42,261 nucleotides of DNA from an uncultured Planctomycetaceae bacterium (GTDB taxonomy: Bacteria; Planctomycetota; Planctomycetia; Pirellulales; Thermoguttaceae), in the NCBI GenBank assembly GCA_946408825.1, contig CAMJTU010000035.1:1-42261 (forward strand), given 5' to 3'. A model generated the notes under the pieces. The model was not told where the DNA came from. It searched no databases and worked only from the letters and a program-made list of their open reading frames with translations. Positions 1 to 9,289 of this stretch are shown piece by piece. The stretch's first letter is position 1; every line of letters begins with the position of its first letter. The position numbers and the translations under genes are program-made.

Positions 1-107
1 TCGGCCGGCGCGGGCGCAGGTTCGGCGGGAGCCGGGGCAGGCTCGGCCGGCGCGGGCGCGGGTTCGGCGGGAGCCGGAGCGGACTCAGTCGGCGCGGGCG
101 CGGGTTC
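1..107. repeat. 42-bp tandem repeat encoding a Pro-Ala tail
   Basis: A unit of about 42 bp starts at position 1 and recurs at 43 and, in degraded form, at 85. Read on the minus strand in the frame of the overlapping gene it encodes a heptad-like EPAPAPA pattern. The array continues beyond the left edge, so its full length is unknown. It is the low-complexity tail of the secretin-like protein rather than an independent element. Confidence 0.8.
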
Positions 108-2216
108 TTGAGGTTCCGGCAATCCCTGAGGTTGCAACTGGTTAATGTACGCGTCGGCGTTGACGATCTCGTCGACGATACGCGCGACTTGTTTCTGCTG
201 TTCGGGCGTGCCCCAGATGGCGAAACGAGTCGGGATAACCGGGTCAGGAAGTCTTACGGCGCCGCGCATTTCGGGCGTCGACGCGATTTGCGCGTAAATC
301 TGACTGAATCTCGCGACTTGGCGCGCGGTCATGACGTACGCTTTGAGGACGAACTCTCGGTCCGGATCCTCGGCGCTCGCCTCGTACTCTTCAAGCGCTT
401 TGGCGATTTTTTCATGTTCTTCGGCGGTTGCGACGATCATGAGCGCTCCGTCGTTTGTCGGGAGCGGTTGCGCAAGGGGCGCGACGACGCGCAGAAGCGC
501 GTAAACGGAAGTATACGCCTGCATGCCGGGCTGGCGAGGCGCGTCCTTAAGACGATAGATTTTGACGACCGGCTCTTCCGTCTGTTCGACCTTGGTTTCG
601 AGACTCTGCAACGTCGCGGCGATTTTTTCATGGTCGGCGGCGTTGGCGATGACGAAGAGTTTCCGCGAGTTCGTATTGAGTTGGACGTCGGCGTCGGGCG
701 CGAGCGTCTTAAGCGATTCGGTAATTTGTTGATAGAGTTCCGTCGCGCCGGCGTTTCCAAACGCGCCGATTCCGTATCCGCCTCCGCCGCCTTGACCGCC
801 GAGACGACGTCCCATCGCCCAGAGATCGGAGGGCGAGAAGACGGTGATCTTATCGAGCGAGTAGATTTTAGCGATCAGCGCTTTTGCCGGGTCGGCGCCC
901 TCCTTAAGCTTTTCGACGAGCCCCGCGATGACGTTGTGAAGGCTCGGAACGCAGAGGTAATTGACGACGTTCGATTCCGGGTTGTAGAGAGGCTTCGCGT
1001 CGGGCGCGAAGACCTCGAGCTGCTCGCGCAGGACGTTGTAGGCGAGTCCGTCGAGCGTGTAGGCGCGCCATTCGGGCGTTTCCGGCGCGGGACGCGGACG
1101 ATCGCCTCGAATCGGACGATCCTGAGGCGGGTCGGGGTTATAGACGGACTTGGCGGCGGCGTAAATTTCACGCAGCGCGTTGACCGTGTCGACGACCATG
1201 ATCGAGTTGCCCGCCTGCGGCGTGACCGTGCAGTTTGGACCTTGGAAGGGCAGAATCGTCTGACGCACCGCGTTGAGATTGCGCTGCTCAAGAGGAATCG
1301 TCAGCGCGACGTAATCGAACCGGCTCTGGTTGGGCAGATCCTCAGGCGTGATTTTCGGGAGATATTGGAGCGGAATCGATCCTGTTTTGAAGTCGTGCAG
1401 GATCAGCATCGCGTTGTTGCGGATAAGCGTATAGCCCTTGAAATTAAGGTAGCCGTTAAGAACGTCGAGCGCGTCCTTAGGGGAGTATGCAGTCTTGTCG
1501 CTATAGGTGAACGTGCCCTGCGGAGGCGCCGACATGACGAGCTGGAGTCCGCATTCGGAGGCGAACCAGTTCAGAACGTCAGACCATCTTTCTTTGTTGA
1601 ACCGCAGTATGATCGTTTTCTGCGTGATGCCGCGCTGGAAGCGTTCGTCCTGTTCCGGCGTAAGGACGGCCTTGAGCGCTTTTTCCGAATCTTCGGTGAT
1701 TTGATTCCATTGTTCCTTTGGCGCGGCGGCGAGTTTCTGGGCGCGATCGGTCATCAATTCGTTGATACGTTGAGACTGAGCCTCGGAAAGCCCGACGCGT
1801 GTCGCGACGCTAGGATAGAGGAGCCGCGAATAGCTCCGCTGCGGATCGAAACTGGTCAGCTGGACGGCTTCCGATTTCGGCTGCGGGGTGGGGTCGGGGT
1901 TGGCGAGCGCTTCGTTGAGGTCGACGACCATCTTCGCTGCTGCGGCGGGGTCTTGGACGGGGTTAGGAATTTGCCCTGTGCTGCTGACGCCGATCTTTTC
2001 GAGCGCGGCGTTCTTTTCTTCGTCCGACGGCGTGACTGGCGGATCAGGCGCGGGCTCTGTCCCAGCGGCGGCGTCGGCGGGCGGCTCGGGGGATTGCGGC
2101 GCCGCGACCGACCACGAGGGAGTCGCGCCGAAGAGGCATAGAGCCAGAGAGACGTTGAGAACGCGGGTCGTGAGACGAAGCGTCCTCTGTTTTCTTTCTT
2201 TCTCGAAACGTGTCAT
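1..2216 (-). CDS. Secretin-like exported protein with STN/secretin-N domains (3' end outside window)
   Basis: The frame is open from an ATG at 2216 to the left edge, giving at least 738 residues. GAGGA lies about 8 bases upstream of the ATG and supports this start. Residues 1-38 form a signal peptide (basic start, then a VLNVSLALCLFGA core). Residues about 130-198 hold a helical stretch ending in an LTPEQ motif like that of Spy/CpxP-type periplasmic proteins. Residues about 202-275 resemble the secretin/TonB short N-terminal (STN) domain, and about 300-350 a first secretin N (NolW-like) repeat. Two further repeats with VIANAADHEKI and IVATAEEHEKI lie near 520 and 595. After residue 705 comes a Pro-Ala tail. 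No secretin beta-barrel gate is seen before the edge. Proteins of this layout are often annotated 'secretin N-terminal domain-containing' in planctomycetes. An outer-membrane or pilus-associated role is inference. Confidence 0.75.
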   Translation of the reverse strand, partial: MTRFEKERKQRTLRLTTRVLNVSLALCLFGATPSWSVAAPQSPEPPADAAAGTEPAPDPPVTPSDEEKNAALEKIGVSSTGQIPNPVQDPAAAAKMVVDLNEALANPDPTPQPKSEAVQLTSFDPQRSYSRLLYPSVATRVGLSEAQSQRINELMTDRAQKLAAAPKEQWNQITEDSEKALKAVLTPEQDERFQRGITQKTIILRFNKERWSDVLNWFASECGLQLVMSAPPQGTFTYSDKTAYSPKDALDVLNGYLNFKGYTLIRNNAMLILHDFKTGSIPLQYLPKITPEDLPNQSRFDYVALTIPLEQRNLNAVRQTILPFQGPNCTVTPQAGNSIMVVDTVNALREIYAAAKSVYNPDPPQDRPIRGDRPRPAPETPEWRAYTLDGLAYNVLREQLEVFAPDAKPLYNPESNVVNYLCVPSLHNVIAGLVEKLKEGADPAKALIAKIYSLDKITVFSPSDLWAMGRRLGGQGGGGGYGIGAFGNAGATELYQQITESLKTLAPDADVQLNTNSRKLFVIANAADHEKIAATLQSLETKVEQTEEPVVKIYRLKDAPRQPGMQAYTSVYALLRVVAPLAQPLPTNDGALMIVATAEEHEKIAKALEEYEASAEDPDREFVLKAYVMTARQVARFSQIYAQIASTPEMRGAVRLPDPVIPTRFAIWGTPEQQKQVARIVDEIVNADAYINQLQPQGLPEPQEPAPAPTESAPAPAEPAPAPAEPAPAPAEPAPAPA

Positions 2217-2828
2217 AGTTGCAATCCTCAATCTTAAGCGCGTCACGTCCGCGCCGGCGGAGCGTTCCGCGTTTGTTGATTTCGCCTGCTCGGCTCCGCC
2301 CGCGCTAAAATCGCGCTCGGCGTTCAGAACAACATAGGTCGAGTCATTCCGACGAATACGTATTTCGCCTATATTGCCAGCCTTGCTATTTAGGGACAAT
2401 CATAAACTCTATCGTACAATTTAAATCTTCTTTAGACTGCCGTAAAGGAATTTTTGGTAAAATCGAGGGTATTTTGCGTGTTTTATTATAAGATTTGCCG
2501 TTTCTGACAGATGTTCCGATGAAAATAGCGGGGAAACGCCGCGACCAGTAACGACAGGCGAGTTGACGTTGGAGAGGTTTTGCGTCTAGTTTGAACGGCG
2601 CCGTCGCTTTATACCTGTTGTTCAAAACGTACCCCAATTCCTCGCGCTTGCGGTTTGAAACGCCTTTTTTGCCAAATTGCAACATTATTTAAAATGATTC
2701 GCTTTTTTAGCCGGAGCGACGCTATAGGTTAGAGCGTCGAAAAGAAGTCAAACGCGTTTCTTCATAAGAAAACCTGACGATTCAGACACGGCGTTTAACG
2801 CTAACATCAATAATTCGAACTAATTGTG
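2217..2828. other. Intergenic, AT-rich, no convincing gene
   Basis: This lies between the divergent secretin-like gene and the metalloprotease gene. Base composition drops to AT-rich after about 2340. A 99-codon frame on the minus strand (2386-2685) is the only sizeable one. Its product is Lys/Arg-rich with no recognisable domain, so it is not called. The 5' region of the secretin-like gene must lie here, but no clear minus-strand promoter was seen. Confidence 0.5.
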
Positions 2829-2856
2829 TTGACAAAGGTATAAAATAAGGTATGCT
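2829..2856 (+). promoter_or_regulatory. Sigma70-like promoter for the metalloprotease gene
   Basis: A perfect -35 TTGACA (2829-2834), a 16-base spacer and a -10 TATGCT (2851-2856). The expected start of transcription is about 60 bases before the ATG at 2925. Confidence 0.6.
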
Positions 2857-2924
2857 TCATGAACTGGGCTTTCCCCAACTATTGAAATGTATTTTTAAGA
2901 CCCCTCCTGTTGAGATTCAGCGAT

Positions 2925-5432
2925 ATGAGTTTTTTTCACAAGTTTTCTAGTCGTCATAATAAACCCGAAGCCTTTTGCGCAAATACTATTTCGCGTCGTG
3001 TTCTGCGACTCGAGCCTCTTGAAGATAGAGAGTTGCTTTCCTCCGACGGTTCAGCGGGGGCGGCGACTCCAGTTGTAATTCTTGAAACGCCTACGGAACT
3101 AGCGTCCTGCGACGTGTCGGTCGCCGTAGACGACGAACAATTTATAGAAGACGAGCCGGTTGGGGATCCGTCCGTAGTCGACGCCTGCTACGACAATATG
3201 GCTAACGAACTATGCGATTCTTTTGCAGAATGCGAATTGGACGCAATATCCATCGCATTTAGTGAAATCGGCGAGGACGAGATCGACGAGTATGATTCTT
3301 CTCCCTTGTTTTCCTTAGGTTTAGACGAAGACGACGAGGTCTTCGATGAAGAGCCCGACGTCGTCGAAGAGGAAGGGTCGGGGGGCGAGGCGTCCGGCGG
3401 ATCAGGAAGTTCCGGCGGGACAAATTCAGGCGGTTCCTCTTCTGGCGGAACTTCCGGCGGATCCGGCGGAACGTCAGGAGGTTCTGGCGGAAGCGGCGGA
3501 CATTCTCATGTCAACCATGCGCCGTATTATACGTCAATCCCCTTGGATTTTTCAGACCTTGGTTCCGGGGGTTCTGTGATGCGGCTTACGACGAGTGAAA
3601 CGCAGTGGTTCTCGATTGGCGTTATAGACGGCGATGAAGCGACATATGGAGTCGACGAAAGTGTGACGCTAGGTTATTCTGGGAGCGCTGTTGAAGGCGT
3701 GTTTACAAACAAAATCGGCAATACATATATCTTTACCGTTGGCGTTAATATTTCCAATCCTGGCGATTTACACGCGACGTTTTGGGCGAGCGATCGCCAC
3801 GGTCTCAGAACGCGTGAGATTGAACTCAACTACGACCTTGTTAGGATCGACGGATTTGAAATCCAAGAGAAGGCTCCGGGCGAGAGCGATTTTCATACTT
3901 TGGTCGATTCCCATGTCGTATGGAAGGAAAACGAAAATCGTCTCCATTTTTTGACGACCCCACAGATTGATTATAATAACGCGTCCCAATTGTCGACTTT
4001 CGAGAGTCTCTTTCATCCAAGAGTCAAAAAACACGCTTGGAATTGGTCGGAGACTTCGGGCGGATACTCTCCGTCAAGCGGAGGCTGGGTTGAAACTAGC
4101 GTTTCCAGTCCTCTTGGCGTCTATGACGTGAAGGTAGAGCTTTATGCAAGCAGTACGTCCAACACGGTAATCAATCAGTTTGAACACGATCAATACTATT
4201 GCTTCAACGAGATTTCAAGCGTCGAGTGGGATACGACGCAAGCATATCCGTCAACGGACGCGCATTTGGCGATTCTTTCAGATTCCAGCGGCGGAATGAA
4301 GGCGTATGTAGAACAAACGCTTAATACGACCACTGGCGCTATCGGCGTTGTGAAGAATATTGCAACGGTCAACGTTACGCTGGCTTGCGTTGTTCCAAGC
4401 AATCTCCAAGCGACGGTAAATGTTATGTGGTTTGATCCCGATAATCCCATGGGAAGTACAAAGACTCCAACTAGCAATGGATACGGAGTTCGCGACAATC
4501 ATGGCTCAATAACTTCGCTAATACCGGCGACGTTGACGTTTAATCTAAGCAATGGGACAAAGACACGGAGCGCCGCTCTTACGATTGGTTCGGGGTATGC
4601 CGGCGATAACTATATAATAGCGGCGCATCCAAACGCGGGGGTCCTGTCGTCGGCAGAAATCGAGTCTGTGATTGGAGTCTCTGGTGGAATTGAGGGCTAT
4701 AGAGTCGCTGTCACGACGACGGGTTCAGGTGGAGTTGGTAGCGGCGGAGTAGTTTATTGGGAACTTAAAACGTCTCCTGTATTGACTGTTTGGAGAACTC
4801 TTTGGGTTGAACGAGACAAAATGAGTCTAGCATTTCAATCAGGTCTTGAATTCGAGACTGATTACGCTCCGATTGACGGTGTAGTCGGCTCAGAGCTTGC
4901 GAGAGCTTGTATAAGTATAGAAAATTATTTGCCAAATCTAAACCCCACTGTTACGGGGACTGAATTCGCAGACGCCTCTTTATTATGTTCTAAGCGTAAT
5001 TCACCTCTTTCGACAGACTCATTTTGGACAGTCCAACTGACCTCGGCTTTTCGTTCCGTTAACGATGATTCTTCGAACCCTGACAATACTCTTCCAAATC
5101 GAACCCATGGCATTTATTACAAGGAGGAGAAAGTTATCGGGATTTTTTATTGGACGATAGACGGGCAAGTAGAACTGTGGAACAATTACTGTTTATATCC
5201 GACGCAATTGATTGATAGCGACGGAAGAGAATTACTAATAAGGTCGACTGTTCTCCATGAAATAGGCCATGCTCTTGGACTAAGTCACTACGATAACGGT
5301 CAAGCGTCAGTAATGAAGAGTCAACGTACTATTCCAGAACAATTGTCTGTAGAATATAACAAATTCTCTGAAGAACAAATTTGTGAAATACAATCTCATT
5401 CCAAACCCCAGGATCCCGTTGGCGAGGACTGA
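2925..5432 (+). CDS. Secreted matrixin-like zinc metalloprotease with planctomycete LEPLEDRELLS signature
   Basis: Encodes 835 residues from the ATG at 2925; an in-frame TTG at 2910 would add five. Residues 27-39 carry LRLEPLEDRELLS, a variant of the N-terminal LEPR-XLL-type motif seen on large surface or secreted proteins of planctomycetes. It is followed by a very acidic stretch (about 50-148) and a Gly/Ser linker (about 149-193). The middle is beta-rich and opens with an NHAPYYTS segment like a cadherin/Ig-like domain start. Near the C-terminus HEIGHALGLSH (778-788) matches the metzincin zinc motif HExxHxxGxxH, and SVM about ten residues on could be the Met-turn. Known matrixins are zinc endopeptidases; substrate here is unknown. 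Codon use is more AT-rich than in most neighbours. The lipoprotein gene follows after 148 bp. Confidence 0.8.
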   Translation: MSFFHKFSSRHNKPEAFCANTISRRVLRLEPLEDRELLSSDGSAGAATPVVILETPTELASCDVSVAVDDEQFIEDEPVGDPSVVDACYDNMANELCDSFAECELDAISIAFSEIGEDEIDEYDSSPLFSLGLDEDDEVFDEEPDVVEEEGSGGEASGGSGSSGGTNSGGSSSGGTSGGSGGTSGGSGGSGGHSHVNHAPYYTSIPLDFSDLGSGGSVMRLTTSETQWFSIGVIDGDEATYGVDESVTLGYSGSAVEGVFTNKIGNTYIFTVGVNISNPGDLHATFWASDRHGLRTREIELNYDLVRIDGFEIQEKAPGESDFHTLVDSHVVWKENENRLHFLTTPQIDYNNASQLSTFESLFHPRVKKHAWNWSETSGGYSPSSGGWVETSVSSPLGVYDVKVELYASSTSNTVINQFEHDQYYCFNEISSVEWDTTQAYPSTDAHLAILSDSSGGMKAYVEQTLNTTTGAIGVVKNIATVNVTLACVVPSNLQATVNVMWFDPDNPMGSTKTPTSNGYGVRDNHGSITSLIPATLTFNLSNGTKTRSAALTIGSGYAGDNYIIAAHPNAGVLSSAEIESVIGVSGGIEGYRVAVTTTGSGGVGSGGVVYWELKTSPVLTVWRTLWVERDKMSLAFQSGLEFETDYAPIDGVVGSELARACISIENYLPNLNPTVTGTEFADASLLCSKRNSPLSTDSFWTVQLTSAFRSVNDDSSNPDNTLPNRTHGIYYKEEKVIGIFYWTIDGQVELWNNYCLYPTQLIDSDGRELLIRSTVLHEIGHALGLSHYDNGQASVMKSQRTIPEQLSVEYNKFSEEQICEIQSHSKPQDPVGED

Positions 5433-5580
5433 AAACACTGTCGTGACTTTCCTGTCCATAGTGTCTTAAATATAAGAAACTAAAGTAAAAGTGTGGTAGT
5501 ATTTGTTCAGAAGAGCGGCGCGACTCTCTGAACAAAGAGATTGACTACTCTAGTTGTTTAATATCGAGAATTATTGAATC

Positions 5581-6654
5581 ATGAAACAAATTGCTGAAGC
5601 AAGTATTTTAATAGTTGTTTTAATAGCCATATCGGTTTCAGGAGGATGTAATGGAGATTTCGGTGATGTTGATTTAGGGGACTATGTTCCGACTTCAGGG
5701 GAAACCGTTCAAATCGTTGACCGATTGCTTGCATGTTCAGAACCTAATGAAGTTAGGCAAACGGTCGAGTGTTACCCCCAAGAGGTCTATTTCGGCGATA
5801 CAATCTACTTTGCAGAGCTTCTTAAAAATCTCTCAAATACGCCCATTAACGATTATAGAAAAAATATTCCTAAATTATGGGACGCTCCAGGCGTCTCTAT
5901 CACCGCCACGTCTCCAGAGATTCAAGGCGAGTACCATTGGAGATTTGAAAATCCTACAGGATACCTAACGGACAGTGTTCCTTTTCTTTCAACCTTCGAC
6001 TCTGGCGAGAGTTTTTGTTCGCGAATCATTTATCTCGACGTTTGTCCTCTTGAAGATTTCGAACATCCTTTTTGGACCGAGTTTAGGGAGAAGATGACTA
6101 ATGAAGGAATTGTTCTCGCAATCCACATTAACTTTAAACTTAGCGTTCACGATTGTTTTACGGCTACGCAAGAGGTTCTTGTCAAACCCCGTCCGTCTGA
6201 GGAAATGGCTCTCCTAGAAAAGTGGTATAAAAACACGCCCAAAGAACTTTTTCCTTTTAACTACAAAGGGAAATTGCCAAATAGCGGCAAGAGTAATATT
6301 AGGTTGTCGTCATTTTCGAGCAGATCGTATAATCCATGGCTTTTCATGCGGGTCGGCAATCGCAAACCTTCAGATCCCAACAATCCTCAAACGTTAAAAG
6401 GTTGGCGCAACCTCGAAGCGAGTCTTATTCCGAGTACGATGCGTGACGAGGTTCGTTTAGCGCGATTTCGACTAGAGTATTTTGCTGCAAGAGACGCCGA
6501 CGAAGCGAATAAAATTAAAAAAGATTACTGGGATTGGCTCGATAGCCTCCCTGAAGTTCAACGAACCGTGATGGAGAATTACCCCTATTTTAGCAGCTCC
6601 TCTGAAAAGGGCGCTGAAGTTTGGCGTAAGCTGTCGGGTTTACGAAGAAAGTAG
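5581..6654 (+). CDS. Lipoprotein of unknown function
   Basis: A 357-residue protein with a lipoprotein signal: hydrophobic ILIVVLIAISV followed by lipobox SGGC, making Cys23 the predicted lipidated residue. The mature part is mostly hydrophilic with no second membrane segment and no domain I recognise. The first half (about residues 55-210) looks beta-rich. The last 80 residues are helical and charged. The gene sits in the same AT-rich block and orientation as the upstream metalloprotease, so the two may have arrived together and act together at the cell surface. That link is inference. No clear Shine-Dalgarno precedes the ATG. Confidence 0.7.
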   Translation: MKQIAEASILIVVLIAISVSGGCNGDFGDVDLGDYVPTSGETVQIVDRLLACSEPNEVRQTVECYPQEVYFGDTIYFAELLKNLSNTPINDYRKNIPKLWDAPGVSITATSPEIQGEYHWRFENPTGYLTDSVPFLSTFDSGESFCSRIIYLDVCPLEDFEHPFWTEFREKMTNEGIVLAIHINFKLSVHDCFTATQEVLVKPRPSEEMALLEKWYKNTPKELFPFNYKGKLPNSGKSNIRLSSFSSRSYNPWLFMRVGNRKPSDPNNPQTLKGWRNLEASLIPSTMRDEVRLARFRLEYFAARDADEANKIKKDYWDWLDSLPEVQRTVMENYPYFSSSSEKGAEVWRKLSGLRRK

Positions 6655-6687
6655 ATTTGTGGGGAATCTTGAAATTAAGAAATCGTC

Positions 6688-7908
6688 ATGCGAGTTCTCT
6701 TTGCTTCGTGGCATTTTTACATCGACCAATCGAACGGCGCGTCGGTGACGACGCGAGAAATTCTTCGCGCTTTAGCGCGACGCGGCTGGGAGGTCTTTAC
6801 CTTTTGCGGTTCGGCGGTCGACGACTGGCGTCGCGCCGACGTGAAGCGTTCGCTAGCGCGGCGCGGATTGACGGCGTTACGCAAGGTGGAACAGTGCGAC
6901 TCCGTTCCATTTACGACGTTTTCCTTTCGGGACGAGGGAATCAATTCGATTCTTTTTTCTCCCGAAGACCGTTCGCAAGTTCCGTCGAAGGACGTCGGAA
7001 CTGCGTTCTTGCGGTTATTGACGAGCGTCTTGCGACGCGTCAAGCCTGACGTCGTCGTGACTTACGGCGGATATTGGCTCGGCGGCGCCATGTTGAAGGC
7101 GGCGCATGACGTCGGGGCGAAGACGGTCGTCTTACTTCAAAATTTCGCCTATAACGACCGTGAATATTTTCGCGACGCCGATCTCGTTATAACGCCGTCG
7201 CAATTTTCATCGAACGTCTATCGTGAACGTCTTGGACTTAAAACGGTCGCTATCCCGCCCCTGATCGATTGGTCGAACGTTGTTCCCGACGCGTCGGACG
7301 CAGCGAGCGATTCCGCTTGTCGTGATCGGCTTCTCTTCGTAAACCCGTCGCGCAACAAGGGCGTCTTACTCTTTGCGCGTATCGCGGCGGAACTTCTGCG
7401 ATTGCGACCCGATATCCCGATTCTTGTCGTCGAAGGGAGCGACGGCGCGAAAGAACTGCGCCGTATCCTCAAGGGGTTGGCGGACGTAGACGCCGTCGAG
7501 TTTATGAGGAACACGTCGCGTCCAGCGAATTTCTTCCGCCATGCTAAGGCGACGCTCGTTCCTTCTTTTTTTGACGAATCCTTCGGACGCGTCGCGGCGG
7601 AGTCGCTGATCGCGGGCGCGCCCGTCGTCGCGTCGACGCGCGGGGCGCTGCCGGAAACGCTCGGCGACGCGGCGATTCTCCTCAATATTCCAGAACGCTA
7701 TACCCCTGTGTCGTCGTTCGTCCCGACGTTCGAGGAGGCGCGCCCTTGGCTCGACGCGATTAAGCGCCTTTGGGACGATTCTAGTTTTTACGAAGAAGCG
7801 CGCCAAAGAGGATTGGAACGCGCGCGTCTCTGGGAATATTCGCGCGTCGCGTCTGAATATGACGCGGCGTTCCGCAACGTCGTCGAGAACGTTCAGACGT
7901 CCTGCTGA
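6688..7908 (+). CDS. Glycosyltransferase family 4 (GT-B fold)
   Basis: A 406-residue GT-B protein. The N-terminal Rossmann half starts with RVLFASWHFYIDQSNGAS and contains the acceptor-side pattern VTTREILRALARRGWEV. The C-terminal half holds the sugar-nucleotide site: FVNPSRNKGV near residue 214, then the E-x7-E-type segment DESFGRVAAESL followed by GAPVVASTRGALPE. Family 4 enzymes are retaining transferases that move a sugar from a nucleotide donor to lipid, polysaccharide or small-molecule acceptors. Donor and acceptor cannot be read from the sequence. It ends 39 bp from the convergent waaA gene, so an LPS or surface-glycan role is plausible. GC-rich composition resumes with this gene. Confidence 0.85.
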   Translation: MRVLFASWHFYIDQSNGASVTTREILRALARRGWEVFTFCGSAVDDWRRADVKRSLARRGLTALRKVEQCDSVPFTTFSFRDEGINSILFSPEDRSQVPSKDVGTAFLRLLTSVLRRVKPDVVVTYGGYWLGGAMLKAAHDVGAKTVVLLQNFAYNDREYFRDADLVITPSQFSSNVYRERLGLKTVAIPPLIDWSNVVPDASDAASDSACRDRLLFVNPSRNKGVLLFARIAAELLRLRPDIPILVVEGSDGAKELRRILKGLADVDAVEFMRNTSRPANFFRHAKATLVPSFFDESFGRVAAESLIAGAPVVASTRGALPETLGDAAILLNIPERYTPVSSFVPTFEEARPWLDAIKRLWDDSSFYEEARQRGLERARLWEYSRVASEYDAAFRNVVENVQTSC

Positions 7909-7947
7909 CGATTGACGACGGTTTTCTTGGCGAATCCGACGCGCTCG

Positions 7948-9285
7948 CTACGACAAGAGCGCTTCTAACGCCGCGACGGTTCGTTCTGACGCGCCCGCGT
8001 TTCGGAGCGTGAGCGTCTGCGCGGCGGCGCCGAGTGAACGGCAATATTCCGGTTCTAACAGACACTTTCTCACGAACGCCTCCATCTCGTCGACGTTCGC
8101 GACGACGACCGCGCCCTGCGCGTTTAACAGCGCCTCGGAGACGACGCGGAAATTGCGCGTGTTCGGTCCGAAGGAGACCGCCGCCCCGTAGCCCGCCGGT
8201 TCGAGCATATTCTGACCGCCGCGATTACCCCAGCTGCCGCCGACGAACGCGATCGCCGCCGTTCCCCACCATGCGCCGAGTTCTCCGATCGCGTCGACGA
8301 GCAGGATTCGGCGCGGGTCGGCGTTCGGCGCGGCGTCTTTCGGCGGTTGCGGGCGGGCGCCCTCTTGAAGCGTCGAACGCCGCGTCCATGTGAACTCCGA
8401 CTCGTCGAGGAGCTTTGCGACCTCTTCAAAACGCTCGCGGTGGCGCGGGACGAGGATTAACTTCAATTTCGGGAAGTCGCGATAAAGACGCCGGTACGTC
8501 TCGAGCGCCCCGGATTCCTCCGGGTCTTGCGTGCTGCCCGCGAGAAAAACGACGTCGTCCGATTCGATTCCCGCGAGTTTTGCCAGTCGTTCTGTCGCCG
8601 AGTTAGCGCGGTTCGTCTGAACGCCGTCGAATTTGACGGAGCCGACGACCGACACGAGTTCCGGACAAGGAGAGAGCGCTTTGAAATAACCCGCCGCGAT
8701 TTCGTCCTGCGCGGCGACAAGGTCGATCCGGCGAAACGTCGGCGCCAGCGCGCGCTTGACGAGTCGATACCTTTTGAAAGATTTGTCGCTGATCCGCCCA
8801 TTGACGATCGCGACGCGAACGCCCGCGTCGCTCGCCGCCCTGACAAGCCCAGGCCAGAGTTCCAACTCGACGAGAACGAGCAGGTCGGGCTTGAGTCGAC
8901 GAACCGCGCGGTCGACGACGGGCTTGAAGTCGAGAGGACAGTAGAAAACGGGCGCGCGATCGCCAAAGAGCTTTTTGGCGAGTTCGCAGCCCGTCTCCGA
9001 CGTCGCCGAGACGACGTATTCCCAGTCGGGACGTCTTTTCTCCAGTTCCCGAACGATCGGTTTAAGAAGGTTGACCTCGCCGACGCTCACCCCGTGGAGC
9101 CACAGTCTTTTTCTGTCGCCCTCGGTCGGCGAAAGTTCGGGAACGGCGCCGAAGAGTTTCTGCTTCCATCCATGTCGATATTTTTTACGGCGGATCGACA
9201 TGTAAAGAATATAAGGGAGCGCGAAAATCCCGGCGCAAAAGATGAGGATCGGGTAGACGAGATCGACAAACGTCGGCTTTTTCAT
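7948..9285 (-). CDS. waaA: 3-deoxy-D-manno-octulosonic acid (Kdo) transferase
   Basis: A 445-residue protein matching WaaA/KdtA over its whole length. It has an N-terminal membrane anchor (about 9-29), then LWLHGVSVGE with the conserved catalytic-region Glu at 70, SATSETG, and LVLVELELWPGL in the N-terminal GT-B domain. The C-terminal domain carries FLAGSTQDPEE and GGSWGNRGGQNMLEPA, the donor-site signature of the family. WaaA transfers Kdo from CMP-Kdo to lipid A precursor at the cytoplasmic face of the inner membrane, so this bacterium probably makes Kdo-containing LPS. An extra loop around residues 290-305 is proline-rich. It lies 4 bp downstream of the MBL-fold gene on the same strand, so the two are probably cotranscribed. 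Confidence 0.93.
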   Translation of the reverse strand: MKKPTFVDLVYPILIFCAGIFALPYILYMSIRRKKYRHGWKQKLFGAVPELSPTEGDRKRLWLHGVSVGEVNLLKPIVRELEKRRPDWEYVVSATSETGCELAKKLFGDRAPVFYCPLDFKPVVDRAVRRLKPDLLVLVELELWPGLVRAASDAGVRVAIVNGRISDKSFKRYRLVKRALAPTFRRIDLVAAQDEIAAGYFKALSPCPELVSVVGSVKFDGVQTNRANSATERLAKLAGIESDDVVFLAGSTQDPEESGALETYRRLYRDFPKLKLILVPRHRERFEEVAKLLDESEFTWTRRSTLQEGARPQPPKDAAPNADPRRILLVDAIGELGAWWGTAAIAFVGGSWGNRGGQNMLEPAGYGAAVSFGPNTRNFRVVSEALLNAQGAVVVANVDEMEAFVRKCLLEPEYCRSLGAAAQTLTLRNAGASERTVAALEALLS

Positions 9286-9289
9286 GCTG

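Noticed and set aside
108..2141. A 677-codon open frame on the plus strand
   Set aside because: It lies antisense to the secretin-like gene, whose protein shows a signal peptide and known domains. The plus-strand product is Arg-rich with no domain, an effect of the GC-rich codon bias.
2386..2685. A 99-codon minus-strand frame in the AT-rich gap
   Set aside because: The product is Lys/Arg-rich with no motif, there is no clear ribosome binding site, and the region is one where chance frames of this size are expected. It cannot be excluded outright.
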